The notes: generated by a model from the letters alone, not told the origin. A stretch of 64,000 nucleotides of DNA from Streptomyces sp. 840.1 (GCF_003751445.1 NZ_RJUU01000001.1:2361001-2425000); one strand, 5' to 3'; counted from the first letter of the stretch, positions 24,985 to 32,957 are shown. Made by a program: numbers and translations.

Positions 24985-25784
24985 CTCTCTTCCCTCTCGG
25001 AAGCGGTCAGGGCGGGGCCGTCGGCGGACGGGCCGGACGTCCCGTCCCACTCGGTGCGCCAGTGGCGGACCAGTCCGGCCCAGGTGTCGGCCGCCCCCGA
25101 GGGCAGATAGGTCCTGCGGATCCGCTGGTGGTCAGCGGTCCACGGCGTGGCGGGTGAGCGGACCGTTCCGAAGGCCAGCACGCCGTCCGGCAGCAGCGGC
25201 CCCGCGGGCACCCCGCCGTAGGGGTAGGCGAACAACCGGGCGGGGCCGGGTCCGTACCGCTCGCGGATATCGTCGAGCGAGCCCAGGGTCTGGGCGCGGC
25301 CCTCCGCCGGGGTAATCCGGTCGAGATGCGGGTGGGTACGGGTGTGGGCGCCGATCAGGTGCCCCTCCCGGGCCAGCCCGTCGCACTCCTCGTACGTCAG
25401 GTGGTCCTCGCGCGGACGGGGACTGCGCCGGCCGAGCAGTCCGGTGCAGACGAAGAACACCGCACGGACGCCGAGCCGGTCCAGGATGTCCCGTGCGTGG
25501 GTCGTGTTGTCGCGGTAGCCGTCGTCGAAGGTGACGAGCACCGTGGGGCGGTCGGGCCGGCGAGGGCCCCCGTCGGCCAGCAGGTCCGCCGGGTCGTACG
25601 GGGCGAACCGTTCGAGCACCTGCTCAAGGCCCCGCTCGAACGCGTCCGGGGAGAGCGCGGTGTAGTGCCGCACGTCCGGGTGCACGTGGTGGAAGTACAG
25701 CACCAGGGGCCAGTGCGGGGCGCTGCCCAGGGCGGGCTGGTGCTCGGCCGGCACGCCGGGGACCACGGGCGGCAGCGGTCTCAT
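24981..25784 (-). CDS. polysaccharide deacetylase (NodB/CE4) family protein
   Basis: A 267-aa protein with the CE4 motifs: LVTFDDGYRDNT (motif 1, with base Asp and metal Asp), GAHTRTHPHLDR (motif 2, two metal His) and LFAYPYGG (motif 3). No signal peptide is visible, so the substrate is likely an intracellular acetylated sugar or a biosynthetic intermediate rather than cell-wall glycan. It overlaps the NRPS stop by ATGA and the MFS start by ATGA. De-N-acetylation of a HexNAc-derived unit would expose an amine for amide formation or sulfation. Confidence 0.88.
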   Translation of the reverse strand: MRPLPPVVPGVPAEHQPALGSAPHWPLVLYFHHVHPDVRHYTALSPDAFERGLEQVLERFAPYDPADLLADGGPRRPDRPTVLVTFDDGYRDNTTHARDILDRLGVRAVFFVCTGLLGRRSPRPREDHLTYEECDGLAREGHLIGAHTRTHPHLDRITPAEGRAQTLGSLDDIRERYGPGPARLFAYPYGGVPAGPLLPDGVLAFGTVRSPATPWTADHQRIRRTYLPSGAADTWAGLVRHWRTEWDGTSGPSADGPALTASEREER

Positions 25785-28700
25785 CGCGCACCGCCGCTCA
25801 CCGTACGGGCGGTGTCCGCCGCGGCCCGGGGCCCGTCGGGGGAGTCCAGGGTCCGCCGCATCACGCGGTCGACGTGGCGGGCCAGCTCCTCGATCCGGTC
25901 CGCGCTCCAGTGGACCGTGGAGTACTTCAGGCTCATCTCCAGCTCACCGTCGACGATGTCCCCCTCGGCCATCAGCAGATAGCGCTCTCGCTGGAGCGGC
26001 GAGCGGTGCGCGCCGAAGCTCTCGTCCGCGGGCCGCAGCACCGCACCCGGCGCGCGCTGCTCCAGCCGCAGCAGATGACCGCGGAAGTTGAGCCGGACCC
26101 GGGGCCGGGGGCGGTCCGCGAGGGCGGCACGCTCCGCGGGATCGGGCGAGAGGAAGCGCAACGCGTCGAACCCGTAGCGGCGTTCGGGCAGGGCGGCCGG
26201 GCCGCCGAGCGCGGCGAGCAGGGCGCGGACGCCCTCGCCCTCCCACCGCAGGACGGCCGGGTAGGTGCTCTGCACGTAGCCGACGGTGCGGGACAGGTCG
26301 AGGTCGCCGGGGGACACGTCTCGGCTGTGCGCGTAGACGTCCACCCCGTGCACGGGCTCCCCGGTCCAGGCCGCCAGGCCGCCGACCAGGCAGCCGAGGG
26401 CGAAGTCGTGCGGGGCGACGCCTGCGGCGGGGAGGCGGTGGAGCACCTGGCCGGTGAGGTCCCGGGGCAGCCGGGAGCGGTGGGTGCGCAGCGTGGGCAG
26501 CGGCGCGGCGCCTTCCGTATCGGGCCGGAGCGCGGCGAACTCCCCTGTTCCGGCGGCCCATTCGGCGGCGTCCTGCCGGGCCTGCCGGGAGCGCACCCAG
26601 TCCCGCAGCGCGGTGCCGACGGCGCGCGGTCCCGTCGCGGCGGCTTCCGGCCGGCCGCCGCCCAGCAGTAGTTCGAGGTCGTCGACGAGCAGGCCCATCG
26701 ACACTCCGTCGAGGACGAAGTGGTGGACCGTCAGCAGCAGTCTGGCCCCGTTCTCCGTGCCGTCGACGTACAGCAGCTGAAGGACCCGGCCGTCTGCGAG
26801 CGACATTGAGGTCTGCGCCTCGGCCAGCGCCTCCTCCAGCCGGGCGGCGCGCTCGCTGGGCGGGACGGGGGACAGGTCGATGACACGGACGGCCTCCGAG
26901 GGGTCGGTCTCCCGCAGCTCGGCCGTGCCGTCCGCGCGGAGCGCCGTGCGCAGCGCGGGGTGGCGTCGTAGGAGGGCACCGGCCACCCGGGCGAGTTGGT
27001 GCGCGGACACGCCTGAGTCGGTGGTGAACAGCGCGTTCAGGCAGAAGTGGTCGCGGGCCGGCAGATCGCCGTCGCCCAGCCAGCGGTGCTGGGCGGGCAG
27101 CAGGTCGAGCGGGCCGGCGGTCTCCTCCTCGACGGCGTCCGGCGCGCGGCGGCCCTGCGCCCGGGAGACGGCGGCGCGGGCGGTGCGACCGGCGAGCAGG
27201 TCGCCGGGGGTCATGGAGATGCCCCGTGCCCGCATCCGCCCGCAGACGCGCAGGGCCATGAGGGAGTCGCCGCCCAGGGCGAGGAAGTCGTCGTCGGGGC
27301 CGAGTTCCGGCGCGAGCAGCAGTTCGCGGAGCAGGGCGACCACCGTGTCCAGCGGTGACCGCGTCTCGTCGTCGCGCTCGTGCGTCGCCCCGGCGCCCAG
27401 GACCGCCGCCGCTGCCTCGGCCGCCGCGCGGCGGTCGGTCTTGCCGGAGGTGGTGAGGGGTATCCGGTCGAGTACGGCGATGCGGCCCGGCACCAGGTAG
27501 GCGGGGACCCGCTCCCGCAGGTGCTCCCGGACGGCCCGGGGGTCGGGGCCGTCCCCGTCACGTGCCACGGCGGCCGCGAGCACGTTCCCACCGGCGCCGT
27601 CGTCCAGGGTGAACGAGACGGCGGAGGTGATCCCGGGGGCCGCGAGCAGGTGGCGGTCGACCTCGTCGAGTTCGATGCGGTGGCCGCGTACCTTCACCTG
27701 GTTGTCGGCGCGCCCCAGGAATTCGAGGCCGCCGCTCTCCCGCCGCACCACCATGTCGCCGGTGCGGTACATCCGCGCGCCGGGCGCCGCCGCGTACGGA
27801 TCGGGCAGGAAGCGCTCCCGCGTCCGCGCCGCGTCGTTCAGGTAGCCCAGGGCCAGCGGCTCGCCGCCGATCCACAGTTCGCCCGGTGTGCCGTCGGCGA
27901 CGGGCCGCCGGTCCTCGTCCAGCACCCGTGCCACCCGGTCGCCGACCGGTGTCCCGATGGGCAGCCCGGCCGTGCCGGGCACCTCGTCGCCGGGGGCGAG
28001 CACCAGGGCGGTCGCGGTGACCACGGTCTCTGTGGGGCCGTACCCGTTCACCAGCACGGTGTGCGCGAGGGGGGTACGGCGGTGGGCGTGGGCATCGGCG
28101 GTCGTGGCGTTCTCGCCGCCGATGACCACCGTGCGGACCCCGGCGAAGGACGGCTCCCGCTCGCCGTCGAGCTCCGCGCAGAGCATCCGCCAGTAGACGG
28201 TGGGGAGTTGCAGGACCGTCACCCCCAGTTCCCCGACGGCCGAGGCGAGCCGCACGGTGTCGGGGACGCCGCCTGTGCCGTGGAAGGCGAGGGTTCCGCC
28301 CGCGGCGAGGGTCGGCCAGATCTCCTCCTGGGCGACATCGAATCCGAGGCTCGCGAACTGGAGCACGGTGCTGTGCGGCCCGAGCGCGAACAGGTCCACG
28401 GACGCGTCGGCATGGCGCGCCAGCGCCCCGTGCCCGACCAGGACTCCCTTGGGCGCTCCGGTGGACCCGGAGGTGTAGATGACGTAGGCGCCGTGTTCGT
28501 CGTCCGCGCTGTGCGGCCGGGCGGCCTCCACCGGGCGGGCGGCCTCCACCGGGTCCCCGGCGGACGGCGGGAGCGCCGTGCTGTCGTCGAGGACCAAGGC
28601 GGCGCCGCTGTCGCGGAGCACGTACGCGAGGCGTTCCTCGGGGGTCGCCGTGTCGACGGGTACGAACGCGGCACCGGCGAGCCAGGTCCCGAGCATGGCG

Positions 28701-28909
28701 ACGACCGCGTCCGGACCCGAGGGCAGCCGGACGAGGACGCTGTCGCCACGCCGTACGCCGCGGCCCGCGAGGGCGAGTGCGGCCTGCTCGGCGCGATGCC
28801 ACAGCTGGGCGTAGGTCACGGTGTCCGTCGGGGTCCGCAGGGCGACGCCGGAGGGGCGGCCGGCCGCGTGGCCGCGGATCAGGTCCACGACGGAGGGGTT
28901 CCGGGTCAT
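25781..28909 (-). CDS. single-module NRPS: adenylation, carrier, epimerization-like C-terminal domain
   Basis: A 1,042-aa protein. The A domain (about 1-510) has YVIYTSGSTGAPKG (A3), VNGYGPTETVV (A5), YRTGDMV (A7), VRGHRIELDEVD (A8) and TTSGKTDRR (A10). The pocket Asp in LGFDVAQEE indicates an alpha-amino-acid substrate; by eye the remaining pocket residues are roughly V,E,Q,V,G,G,V,T, matching no code I know. The carrier serine is Ser549 in FLALGGDSLMAL. The C-terminal ~430 residues carry HHFVLDGVSM (His729-Gly735), GYVQSTYPAVLRW and RLNFRGHLLRLE. These fit epimerization domains better than canonical condensation domains, although the SW after DG is replaced by SM. No starter condensation, TE or reductase domain is present. 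A short duplicated VEAARP occurs in the A domain. Confidence 0.9.
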   Translation of the reverse strand: MTRNPSVVDLIRGHAAGRPSGVALRTPTDTVTYAQLWHRAEQAALALAGRGVRRGDSVLVRLPSGPDAVVAMLGTWLAGAAFVPVDTATPEERLAYVLRDSGAALVLDDSTALPPSAGDPVEAARPVEAARPHSADDEHGAYVIYTSGSTGAPKGVLVGHGALARHADASVDLFALGPHSTVLQFASLGFDVAQEEIWPTLAAGGTLAFHGTGGVPDTVRLASAVGELGVTVLQLPTVYWRMLCAELDGEREPSFAGVRTVVIGGENATTADAHAHRRTPLAHTVLVNGYGPTETVVTATALVLAPGDEVPGTAGLPIGTPVGDRVARVLDEDRRPVADGTPGELWIGGEPLALGYLNDAARTRERFLPDPYAAAPGARMYRTGDMVVRRESGGLEFLGRADNQVKVRGHRIELDEVDRHLLAAPGITSAVSFTLDDGAGGNVLAAAVARDGDGPDPRAVREHLRERVPAYLVPGRIAVLDRIPLTTSGKTDRRAAAEAAAAVLGAGATHERDDETRSPLDTVVALLRELLLAPELGPDDDFLALGGDSLMALRVCGRMRARGISMTPGDLLAGRTARAAVSRAQGRRAPDAVEEETAGPLDLLPAQHRWLGDGDLPARDHFCLNALFTTDSGVSAHQLARVAGALLRRHPALRTALRADGTAELRETDPSEAVRVIDLSPVPPSERAARLEEALAEAQTSMSLADGRVLQLLYVDGTENGARLLLTVHHFVLDGVSMGLLVDDLELLLGGGRPEAAATGPRAVGTALRDWVRSRQARQDAAEWAAGTGEFAALRPDTEGAAPLPTLRTHRSRLPRDLTGQVLHRLPAAGVAPHDFALGCLVGGLAAWTGEPVHGVDVYAHSRDVSPGDLDLSRTVGYVQSTYPAVLRWEGEGVRALLAALGGPAALPERRYGFDALRFLSPDPAERAALADRPRPRVRLNFRGHLLRLEQRAPGAVLRPADESFGAHRSPLQRERYLLMAEGDIVDGELEMSLKYSTVHWSADRIEELARHVDRVMRRTLDSPDGPRAAADTARTVSGGAR

Positions 28910-30237
28910 GCGTTCCCGCCCTCCTGCGTCGTGCCGGGGCCGCCGGGGTCGAGGACGAGCCGTGCGTGGGCCAGCAGCCCGTTGTCGTACATCCGGTGCC
29001 GCTGCACGACGATCGTGAGGTCGGCGGTGGCGAGGTCGGCCACCAGGTCCTGTCCGGCGGGCACGGCCCGGCCGCGTGCGGAGAACGTGGTGACGTACGG
29101 GTCGTGGAACATCACGTCGGCCCCCGCTCCGAGCAGTTCGAGGGCGAGCGGCTCGGCAGGCGAGTGGCGGATGTCGGCGACGTCCGGCTTGTAGGTGACG
29201 CCCAGCAGGAGCACCTTGGCCCCGCGGACGTTGATCCCGTTCGCCGTCAGCAGCTCCTGCGCCCGGGAGGCGACCCAGACGGGAATCGAGTCGTTGATCC
29301 GCTGCGCCTGCTCGGCCATCCGGAACGGCACCCCGGCCTGGGTCGCGCGGTGCACGAGGTAGAGCGGGTCGACCGGAATGCAGTGGCCCCCGACACCCGC
29401 GCCGGGACGGAACGGGGTGAAGCCGAAGGGCTTGGTCGCGGCGGCCTCGATGGTCTCCCAGACGTCGACACCCAGCCGGTGGCAGATCTGCGCGAACTCG
29501 TTGACCAGGGCCAGGTTCACCTGGCGGTAGGTGTTCTCCAGGATCTTGGCGGCCTCGGCCTCACGGCTGGAGCGGGTGACGTGCACCCGCTCGGTCAGCC
29601 CCGCGTAGAACGCGGCGGCGCGGGCACCGCACGCCGAGGTCAGCCCGCCGACCACCTTGGGCGTGTTGTGGAAGCCGTACCGGGTGTTGCCCGGGTCCAC
29701 CCGCTCCGGCGAGAAGGCCAGGTGGAAGTCGCTGCCGGCGGTCAGGCCGGACTCCTCCAGGATGTCGCGGATGACGCCGTCGGTGGTCCCGGGGTAGGTG
29801 GTGGACTCGATGATCACCAGCTGTCCGGGACTCAGGTGCTGGCGGACCGTGCGCACCGCGCAGAGCAGGGGCTCCAGGTCCGGCACGCCGTGGGTGTCCA
29901 CCGGCGTGGGAACGCACAGGGCGACGACGGAGCACTCGCTCAGGAACGCGGGGTCCGTGGTGGCGTCGAGCAGCGGCGCCACGGCGTCCAGTTCGGCCCG
30001 GGTCACCGTGTCGACGGGCGGTCGGCCGATGTTGACCTGAGCCACCAGGAAGTCGCTCAGGTCCAGGCCGCGGGTGCGGTGCCCGCCCGCGGCGGCGGCC
30101 ACGGCGAGCGGCAGGCCCGCGTAGCCGATGCCCACGACGGCGACATCGACGGTGCGGTCGGGGTGTGCGGCCAGGGCGGGGCCGTTCGTGAGGACCGGCT
30201 CTGGTGGACCGGGTGGTGCGGCGGCGATGACGTCCAT
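28906..30237 (-). CDS. UDP-sugar 6-dehydrogenase family protein (UDP-HexNAc/UDP-Glc dehydrogenase)
   Basis: A 443-aa enzyme of the four-electron nucleotide-sugar dehydrogenase family. Rossmann loop VAVVGIGYAGLPLAVA is near residue 33, VIIESTTYPGTTDGV is present, and catalytic Cys286 lies in GVGGHCIPVDPLYLV. The central dimer helix (ILENTYRQVNLALVNEFAQ) and C-terminal GVTYKPDVADIRHSPA complete the family. The ESTTYPGTT and FSPERVDPGN segments resemble the UDP-N-acetyl-hexosamine branch (WecC-like) more than Ugd. ATG 30237 has AGGAG 8 bp upstream. It yields a nucleotide uronic acid, presumably the sugar donor for the GT2 enzyme. Confidence 0.92.
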   Translation of the reverse strand: MDVIAAAPPGPPEPVLTNGPALAAHPDRTVDVAVVGIGYAGLPLAVAAAAGGHRTRGLDLSDFLVAQVNIGRPPVDTVTRAELDAVAPLLDATTDPAFLSECSVVALCVPTPVDTHGVPDLEPLLCAVRTVRQHLSPGQLVIIESTTYPGTTDGVIRDILEESGLTAGSDFHLAFSPERVDPGNTRYGFHNTPKVVGGLTSACGARAAAFYAGLTERVHVTRSSREAEAAKILENTYRQVNLALVNEFAQICHRLGVDVWETIEAAATKPFGFTPFRPGAGVGGHCIPVDPLYLVHRATQAGVPFRMAEQAQRINDSIPVWVASRAQELLTANGINVRGAKVLLLGVTYKPDVADIRHSPAEPLALELLGAGADVMFHDPYVTTFSARGRAVPAGQDLVADLATADLTIVVQRHRMYDNGLLAHARLVLDPGGPGTTQEGGNA

Positions 30238-30290
30238 CGGGCTCTCCTGTGCGCGGACTGGGCAAAGTGGGCGGGTGGCGAGGGGCGCCC

Positions 30291-30458
30291 CTACCACCAG
30301 CCGTTGTCGCCCTGGGGCCGGTCCACGACGGTCGTTCCGGCGGCCGGCGCCGCCGCCGAGGCGTGGGCCGTTCCCGCCGCGGTGAGGAGGGAGGTACAGG
30401 TGAGGAGGGAGGTACAGACGAAGGCGGTACAGAGGAAGGCGCGGAATCGTGCAGGCAT
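30291..30458 (-). CDS. small secreted peptide at the head of the operon
   Basis: A 55-aa ORF with start ATG 30458 preceded by GGGGGA at 7 bp. It has a Sec-type signal: MPARFRAFLCTAF, a hydrophobic core containing an exact duplication CTSLLT-CTSLLT, then AAGTAHA|SA as a likely signal peptidase I site. The mature peptide would be ~22 residues ending in PQGDNGWW. It is 53 bp upstream of the sugar dehydrogenase gene, so probably co-transcribed. It could be a secreted factor or a precursor peptide, but resembles no family I know. The CDS is supported by the signal sequence and ribosome site only. Confidence 0.6.
   Translation of the reverse strand: MPARFRAFLCTAFVCTSLLTCTSLLTAAGTAHASAAAPAAGTTVVDRPQGDNGWW
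30382..30417. repeat. 18-bp exact tandem duplication within the signal peptide region
   Basis: Two identical 18-bp units, 30382-30399 and 30400-30417 (plus strand gtgaggagggaggtacag), lie head to tail and in frame. They encode the doubled CTSLLT in the secreted peptide's hydrophobic core. The difference from a single unit is exactly six codons, so expansion or contraction keeps the frame. Confidence 0.9.
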
Positions 30459-30767
30459 AGCTGTCCCCCGGTGTGTCTGGCGAGTGCGGAATCCGGCGGA
30501 GAGAAGGGCGGTCGCAACCGCTCGTCGCCGGCAGAATCCATGCTGCTGCCGCGCCTGTTCACGGGGCAAGACATTGCGTGCGGCGGCCATCAGCCATGGC
30601 GACAGGGCGCCACACCCCGCCCCTGTCTCAGAATGTGAGAATCTCCCGTAAGGGGTGTCCCCGCCTTCCGTAGGGGGGTGCGGCGCCGCGGCCGGACTCC
30701 GCAGGGGGGTGGCGGCCGACCGCCGGAAGGCCCGCGACTCCGCCCCGTTCTTCTCGGGGGGCCGGTC
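30459..30767. other. intergenic region (309 bp) holding the presumed operon promoter
   Basis: No convincing ORF lies between the LuxR-type gene stop and the small peptide ATG. The half nearest the peptide gene has no recognisable element. The middle (about 30625-30645) holds the near-repeat ATTCTCACATTCTGA on the minus strand, a possible -10 region. The far half carries three copies of an ACCCCYYTRCGG-like motif described separately. Confidence 0.6.
30646..30710 (-). promoter_or_regulatory. three direct copies of an ACCCC-N-CGG motif, candidate LuxR-regulator operators
   Basis: Read on the minus strand: ACCCCCCTGCGGAG (from 30710), ACCCCCCTACGGAA (from 30679) and ACCCCTTACGGGAG (from 30656). 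Spacings of 31 and 23 bp are close to three and two helical turns. All lie upstream of the first operon genes. A related palindrome, ACCCCTTCGGGGGGT, is found at 31862-31876 before the LuxR-type gene. Sharing by the two promoters suggests the cluster regulator binds them. Confidence 0.5.
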
Positions 30768-31757
30768 TCAGTCCAGCAGCCCGAGCTCCGCGACACGCAG
30801 GGCCACCTGGAAGCGCGTGTGCACTCCCAGCCGGTTCGTGAGGCCGGTCATGTACCGGCTCAACGTCCGGGAGGAGATGCCCAGATGACGGGCGATCGCC
30901 TCGTCCTTGACGCCGTCGGCGAGCATGCGCAGCACGATGAGGTCCTGGGAGTCGAGTTCCTCCCCGAGGGCGGCCGCCGGGGCCGCGGGACGCAGCGGCG
31001 TGGAGGTGTGCCAGCAGTAGTCGTACAGCGCGTGCAGGGACCTGGCCAGCGCCTGGCCGTGGATGGCGGAGGCTCCCTCGCCGGGGTCCTGCGGGTTGAT
31101 CGGGAGCACCGCGAGGTCGTCGTCGAAGAGGATCATCCGCAACGGCAGGTAGTCCGCCGTGCGTGCCTCGCGCCCGATCCGTTCCGCGTCGGTCAGATAC
31201 GCCGCCATGTAGGGGACCTCGGCCGTCCGTCGCGAGTAGAGCGTCTCCACCCGGATGCCCCGGCTCTCCATCTCCTTGTCCCGCAGCAGCATGGCGTCCA
31301 CGAGTTCCTCCGGCGGCGGCCCGCCGGGGTGCATCGACCTCATGCGCACGTTGCAGGTGCTGCCCGCGTCCTCCAGGAAGGCGTTCACCAGCTCCGGCGT
31401 CGGCAGGGTCTCGATCTCGACGGACTCCCGCCGCTCGTCGTGCAGGCGCGGGTAGCCGCCGATCAGCGAGGCGACCGCGCCCCTGATCCTGGCCAGGTGC
31501 TGAAGGTGTGCCTCGGTCTGGCGTTCCTCGGCGGAGAACAGCCGGGTCAGCGCGGCCTCAGGGGTGACGGTCACGTAGCCGCAGGGGGCCGACCACGAGG
31601 GCACCAGCAGGCCGACGGCGCAGAGCGCGTCGCAGGCCTGATCCGCCTCGGCGAGGGAGCAGCGGGCCTCGGCCGCCATCTGTTCGAGCGACCAGCCGGG
31701 GTTCCGGTGGATCAGCCCGTAGAAGCGCTGGCGTACCCGTTCGGTCAGCTCGTTCAC
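30768..31757 (-). CDS. LuxR-type helix-turn-helix regulator (TrmB-like N-terminus)
   Basis: A 329-aa protein. GTG 31757 (MNELTERVRQ when translated) has GAGGGGGA 7 bp upstream; the longer ORF to 31859 is low-complexity. An N-terminal winged-helix-like segment (NPGWSLEQMAAEARCSLAEADQA) precedes a phospholipase-D-like/ligand-sensing middle domain. The C-terminal LuxR HTH is VLRMLADGVKDEAIAR, HLGISSRTLSRYM, then LGVHTRFQVALRVAEL. This layout is common for pathway-specific regulators in Streptomyces clusters, and it stands alone at the upstream end of the island, so it probably controls the operon. Not an LAL: no Walker A motif is present. Confidence 0.88.
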   Translation of the reverse strand: MNELTERVRQRFYGLIHRNPGWSLEQMAAEARCSLAEADQACDALCAVGLLVPSWSAPCGYVTVTPEAALTRLFSAEERQTEAHLQHLARIRGAVASLIGGYPRLHDERRESVEIETLPTPELVNAFLEDAGSTCNVRMRSMHPGGPPPEELVDAMLLRDKEMESRGIRVETLYSRRTAEVPYMAAYLTDAERIGREARTADYLPLRMILFDDDLAVLPINPQDPGEGASAIHGQALARSLHALYDYCWHTSTPLRPAAPAAALGEELDSQDLIVLRMLADGVKDEAIARHLGISSRTLSRYMTGLTNRLGVHTRFQVALRVAELGLLD

Positions 31758-31861
31758 TCGTCCCCCTCGGTTTCGGCTCCGCCCCCCTCCGTCGTGGCGG
31801 GACGTCGCGGCCTCCCCGTGGGCCGCCGAGAGGGGACAGAGCTGACCCATAGGTACCACTC

Positions 31862-31876
31862 ACCCCTTCGGGGGGT
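31862..31876. promoter_or_regulatory. palindrome ACCCCTTCGGGGGGT before the LuxR-type gene
   Basis: A 15-bp near-palindrome in the divergent region between the LuxR-type gene (start 31757) and pirin (start 31994). It matches the three repeats upstream of the biosynthetic operon (ACCCCTTACGGG, ACCCCCCTACGG). It may be the regulator's autoregulatory site; it could also simply be GC-rich symmetry. Confidence 0.4.
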
Positions 31877-31950
31877 CGATCCTCCTGGGGGCCGATCCTC
31901 GTGCGCGGTGGAGTCGCGGGAATGGATGCCGCCTTGCGGGATGTTCACCA

Positions 31951-31965
31951 TTCAACTAAATTGAA
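31951..31965. promoter_or_regulatory. inverted repeat TTCAACTAAATTGAA, operator-like, upstream of pirin
   Basis: TTCAA and TTGAA arms flank CTAAA. It is one of the few AT-rich stretches here and lies 28 bp before the pirin start codon. Such TTCAA/TTGAA elements are common MarR-type operators. A second copy of the half-site occurs as GTTGAACGTTGAAC at 53158-53171 before the LLM monooxygenase gene. Confidence 0.5.
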
Positions 31966-31993
31966 CGCAGAACAGTCCCCGGAGGTGGCTCCC

Positions 31994-32950
31994 ATGCCCG
32001 CAGTAACCGTCGAAAACCCGCTGACCCTGCCCAAGGTCGCCGCCTCGGCCGATGCCGTGGCCCGTCCCGTGCTCGCCGTGACCACGGCGCCCAGCGGGTT
32101 CGAGGGCGAGGGGTTCCCCGTGCGCCGCGCCTTCGCGGGGATCAACTACAAGTACCTCGACCCGTTCATCATGATGGACCAGATGGGTGAGGTGGAGTAC
32201 GCGGCCGGCGAGCCGAAGGGCACGCCCTGGCACCCGCACCGCGGCTTCGAGACCGTCACCTACCTGATCGACGGCACCTTCGTGCACCAGGACTCCAACG
32301 GTGGCGGCGGCACCATCCAGAACGGCGACACCCAGTGGATGACCGCCGGGTCCGGGCTGCTCCACATCGAGGCCCCGCCGGAGTCGCTCGTCACGTCGGG
32401 CGGCCTCTTCCACGGCCTCCAGCTCTGGGTGAACCTGCCCAAGGCCGACAAGATGATGGCCCCGCGCTACCAGGACATCCGTGGCGGCCAGGTGCAGCTG
32501 CTCGCCTCCCCCGACGGGGGCGCGCTGCTCCGGGTGATCGCGGGCGAGCTCGACGGCCACGAGGGCCCCGGTGCCACGCACACCCCCATCACGATGATCC
32601 ACGCCACCGTGCGCCCCGGCGCCGAGGTGACCCTGCCGTGGCGCGAGGACTTCAACGGCCTCGCCTACGTCCTGGCCGGCCGAGGCACCGTTGGCCAGGA
32701 CCGCAGGCCCGTCCACATGGGCCAGACCGCCGTCTTCGGCGCCGGCTCCTCGCTGACCGTCCGCGCGGACGAGCAGCAGGACGGCAACGCCCCGGAGCTG
32801 GAGGTCGTCCTGCTCGGCGGGCGTCCCATCCGGGAGCCGATGGCGCACTACGGGCCGTTCGTGATGAACAGCCAGGCCGAACTGAAGCAGGCCTTCGAGG
32901 ACTTCCAGGCCGGCCGCCTCGGCACCGTGCCCGCCGTCCACGGGATGTGA
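31994..32950 (+). CDS. pirin family protein
   Basis: A 318-aa bicupin. ATG 31994 has GGAGGTGG upstream. The N-terminal cupin has the metal site: GTPWHPHRGFETVTYLI (two His and Glu), with a further His in GLLHIEAPPE. The KYLDPFIMMDQMGE segment matches pirins. A C-terminal cupin follows (VTLPWREDFNGLAYVLAG). Known pirins are quercetinases or redox/transcription modulators; the specific role here is unknown. It is the first core gene to the right of the island and diverges from the island's regulator. Confidence 0.93.
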   Translation: MPAVTVENPLTLPKVAASADAVARPVLAVTTAPSGFEGEGFPVRRAFAGINYKYLDPFIMMDQMGEVEYAAGEPKGTPWHPHRGFETVTYLIDGTFVHQDSNGGGGTIQNGDTQWMTAGSGLLHIEAPPESLVTSGGLFHGLQLWVNLPKADKMMAPRYQDIRGGQVQLLASPDGGALLRVIAGELDGHEGPGATHTPITMIHATVRPGAEVTLPWREDFNGLAYVLAGRGTVGQDRRPVHMGQTAVFGAGSSLTVRADEQQDGNAPELEVVLLGGRPIREPMAHYGPFVMNSQAELKQAFEDFQAGRLGTVPAVHGM

Positions 32951-32957
32951 GCCGCAC

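Noticed and set aside
22336..30458. Reading the ATP-grasp genes plus small peptide as a graspetide (RiPP) pathway
   Set aside because: The ATP-grasp enzymes are ~430 aa of the carnosine-synthase/BtrJ type, not the ~320-aa RimK-like graspetide ligases, and the peptide lacks a Thr/Ser and Asp/Glu core motif.
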